Origin: Bacillota bacterium
GTDB taxonomy: Bacteria; Bacillota; Clostridia; Christensenellales; Borkfalkiaceae
NCBI GenBank assembly: GCA_021768985.1
Contig: JAETTR010000049.1
Location: forward strand, 1 to 7,452
Length of the DNA: 7,452 nucleotides
Reading direction: 5' to 3'
Positions 6,822-7,452 of this stretch are shown piece after piece (positions within the stretch are counted from its first letter, which is position 1; every line of letters starts with the position of its first letter). A program made the position numbers and the translations under genes. The notes under the pieces are model-generated. The model was not told the origin of the DNA, searched no databases, and worked only from the letters and a program-made list of their open reading frames with translations.

Positions 6822-6850
6822 ATTATAATCGCTTACGCGCAATTTTGCAA
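6822..6850 (-). promoter_or_regulatory. Sigma-A-type promoter for scfA-scfB
   Basis: On the minus strand TTGCAA (6850-6845) and a perfect TATAAT (6827-6822) are separated by 17 nt. The start point would be near 6815, giving a leader of about 27 nt that contains an A/T-rich stretch and the scfA ribosome binding site. The promoter begins only about 10 nt after the stop of the upstream membrane-protein gene. Confidence 0.78.
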
Positions 6851-6856
6851 GCGATT
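6827..6856 (+). terminator. Inverted repeat with plus-strand T-run, overlapping the scfA promoter
   Basis: AATCGCTT (6827-6834) and AAGCGATT (6849-6856) form a perfect 8-bp inverted repeat around 14 nt. The inner bases GCAA (6839-6842) and TTGC (6845-6848) can extend the pairing. On the plus strand the stem runs into a T-run to 6861, the shape of an intrinsic terminator for antisense transcripts. It also spans the -35 box and touches the -10 box of the scfA promoter, so it could equally be an operator. No plus-strand gene exists here for it to terminate. Confidence 0.45.
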
Positions 6857-6859
6857 TTT

Positions 6860-7240
6860 TTATTCTTTCCGCAATTTCCCGCCCGCAAGCGCGCCGAATC
6901 CGCACAGCAGAGCCGTTACGAGCAATTCGAGCAGAAAGAACGCCGTCACGCGGAACCCGCCGCCGATCGCCGCAAAAACGAACAGCGCGAGAACCGTGCC
7001 GAGAATTCCCGCGGCGCCGCCCTTGAACAGCGCGCGCTCTTTGCCGATCAGCAAAAGCCCCGCAAGCAGAGAACCGACGCATTTCACGCCCCAGTTCATG
7101 CCGATGATCACCCCTTCCGAAGGCGCGCAAGCCTTTACGATGAGCGCCGCCAACGAAAGCGCGAACAGACAAAACACGGTGTACGCGAGCGCCGTGCGCA
7201 CGACCTCCCAGACCGCCCGTCTGATAAACGATTTTTCCAT
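6860..7240 (-). CDS. Small four-helix membrane protein, TIGR04086-like
   Basis: A 126-residue protein with four hydrophobic segments at about 14-36, 43-66, 74-92 and 97-118, a basic N-terminus (MEKSFIRR) and a basic C-terminus (GKLRKE). No catalytic motif or signal peptide is visible. The pattern GSLLAGLLLIGKERALFKGGAAGIL (split as 56-68 and 69-80) resembles the gly-rich region of the TIGR04086 family. That family comprises small membrane proteins of Firmicutes often found beside yajC and the SCIFF genes; the position directly upstream of scfA supports the call. The start has an excellent GGAGGTG site about 8 nt before ATG. Its function is unknown; a link to Sec or to SCIFF export is suggested only by neighbourhood. 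An insertion element lies about 110 nt upstream, so the usual upstream neighbour is not visible and its promoter may have been affected. Confidence 0.7.
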   Translation of the reverse strand: MEKSFIRRAVWEVVRTALAYTVFCLFALSLAALIVKACAPSEGVIIGMNWGVKCVGSLLAGLLLIGKERALFKGGAAGILGTVLALFVFAAIGGGFRVTAFFLLELLVTALLCGFGALAGGKLRKE

Positions 7241-7351
7241 AAGATATCCACCTCCGCCCTTTCCGAAAACAATCTCGTTCGATATAAATTATGCGGCGGA
7301 CGGACGGGATATGCGCGGACAAGGAATCACGGAACGGAGTGAATTGTCAAA
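7241..7351. other. Intergenic stretch with presumed insertion-element end
   Basis: This 111-nt gap holds the strong ribosome binding site of the downstream membrane-protein gene. It also holds a TTGACA hexamer on the minus strand (7350-7345), one nucleotide after the transposase stop. At 17 nt from it the -10 position reads ATTCCT, which is poor, so no full promoter can be claimed; an AT-rich patch near 7280-7290 (CATAATTTATAT) is a weak alternative. The end of the insertion element probably falls in the upper part of this stretch, but without the other end its terminal repeat cannot be defined. Confidence 0.4.
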
Positions 7352-7452
7352 CTAAGTGCAACACTCAGATAAAAATTGTTCAAATAAATCTTGTGGTTTT
7401 TTGAAACCTAAAACCTTTTTGGGTCTGGCGTTAATTAACGCCAGATTTTTTT
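7352..7452 (-). CDS. IS30-family transposase, C-terminal end
   Basis: The last 32 codons of a gene that enters from beyond the window, ending in TAG at 7354-7352. The translation contains LALINARPKKVLGFKKPQD followed by LFEQFLSECCT. The core NARPKKVLGFKKPQDLF matches the well-known C-terminal signature of IS30-family transposases (N.RPRK.LG..TP.E.F), the last part of the DDE catalytic domain. The full enzyme, about 300-350 residues, would cut and join the element's ends. The segment is clearly richer in A and T, with AAA/TTT codons, than the GC-rich genes beside it, which fits recent acquisition. Whether the element is complete cannot be seen. It is oriented the same way as the operon, so transposase transcription could run into it. 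Confidence 0.8.
   Translation of the reverse strand, partial: KNLALINARPKKVLGFKKPQDLFEQFLSECCT
7424..7452 (+). terminator. Perfect 22-nt palindrome plus T-run inside the transposase gene
   Basis: Positions 7424-7434 (TCTGGCGTTAA) are followed directly by their exact reverse complement at 7435-7445, then seven T residues to the window end. As plus-strand RNA this has the form of an intrinsic terminator, although a few bases at the centre must open to make a loop. It lies antisense to the transposase reading frame, so it would stop host transcription entering the element from its 3' side, sparing antisense interference. The function is inferred; the structure is plain. Confidence 0.5.

Noticed and set aside
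6789..7322. In-frame N-terminal extension of scfA to a 228-residue protein
   Set aside because: The extension is a shadow of the membrane-protein gene in another frame. The SCIFF start has its own promoter and ribosome binding site.

Overview
The window is a compact, GC-rich stretch with every recognisable gene on the minus strand. Gene content and order point to a member of the Clostridia: a SCIFF peptide with its radical-SAM maturase, then secD, secF, recJ and a RelA/SpoT homologue. SCIFF is close to a signature of that class. The high GC and arginine/alanine-rich proteins would suit an uncultured gut lineage such as the Christensenellales, but that finer placement is a guess.

Reading in the direction of transcription (high to low coordinates): (i) 7452-7352 is the 3' end of an IS30-type transposase gene, AT-rich and unlike its surroundings, running off the window edge. 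(ii) 7351-7241 is a short intergenic stretch with the presumed end of the insertion element and a strong ribosome binding site. (iii) 7240-6860 encodes a four-helix membrane protein resembling the TIGR04086 family. (iv) A clear promoter at 6850-6822 drives scfA (50-residue six-cysteine peptide) and scfB (radical SAM/SPASM maturase), a ranthipeptide module. (v) A second clear promoter at 5193-5164, followed by a leader hairpin, drives secD and secF, which overlap by 8 nt. (vi) recJ follows after a 79-nt gap containing a perfect 12-bp hairpin. (vii) A RelA/SpoT homologue starts 3 nt after recJ, apparently at GTG, and is cut off by the window start.

Working together: scfA/scfB make a cross-linked peptide of unsettled function. 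SecD/SecF are accessory subunits of the Sec export channel, RecJ is a single-strand 5' exonuclease for DNA repair, and the RelA/SpoT homologue sets (p)ppGpp levels. The grouping is typical clostridial housekeeping. I did not find a wholly new system.

The most interesting points are these. SecD and SecF both appear to lack the transmembrane acidic residue linked to proton coupling. The SCIFF peptide has a charged C-terminal tail. An inverted repeat overlaps the scfA promoter. A perfect palindrome plus T-run lies antisense inside the transposase gene.
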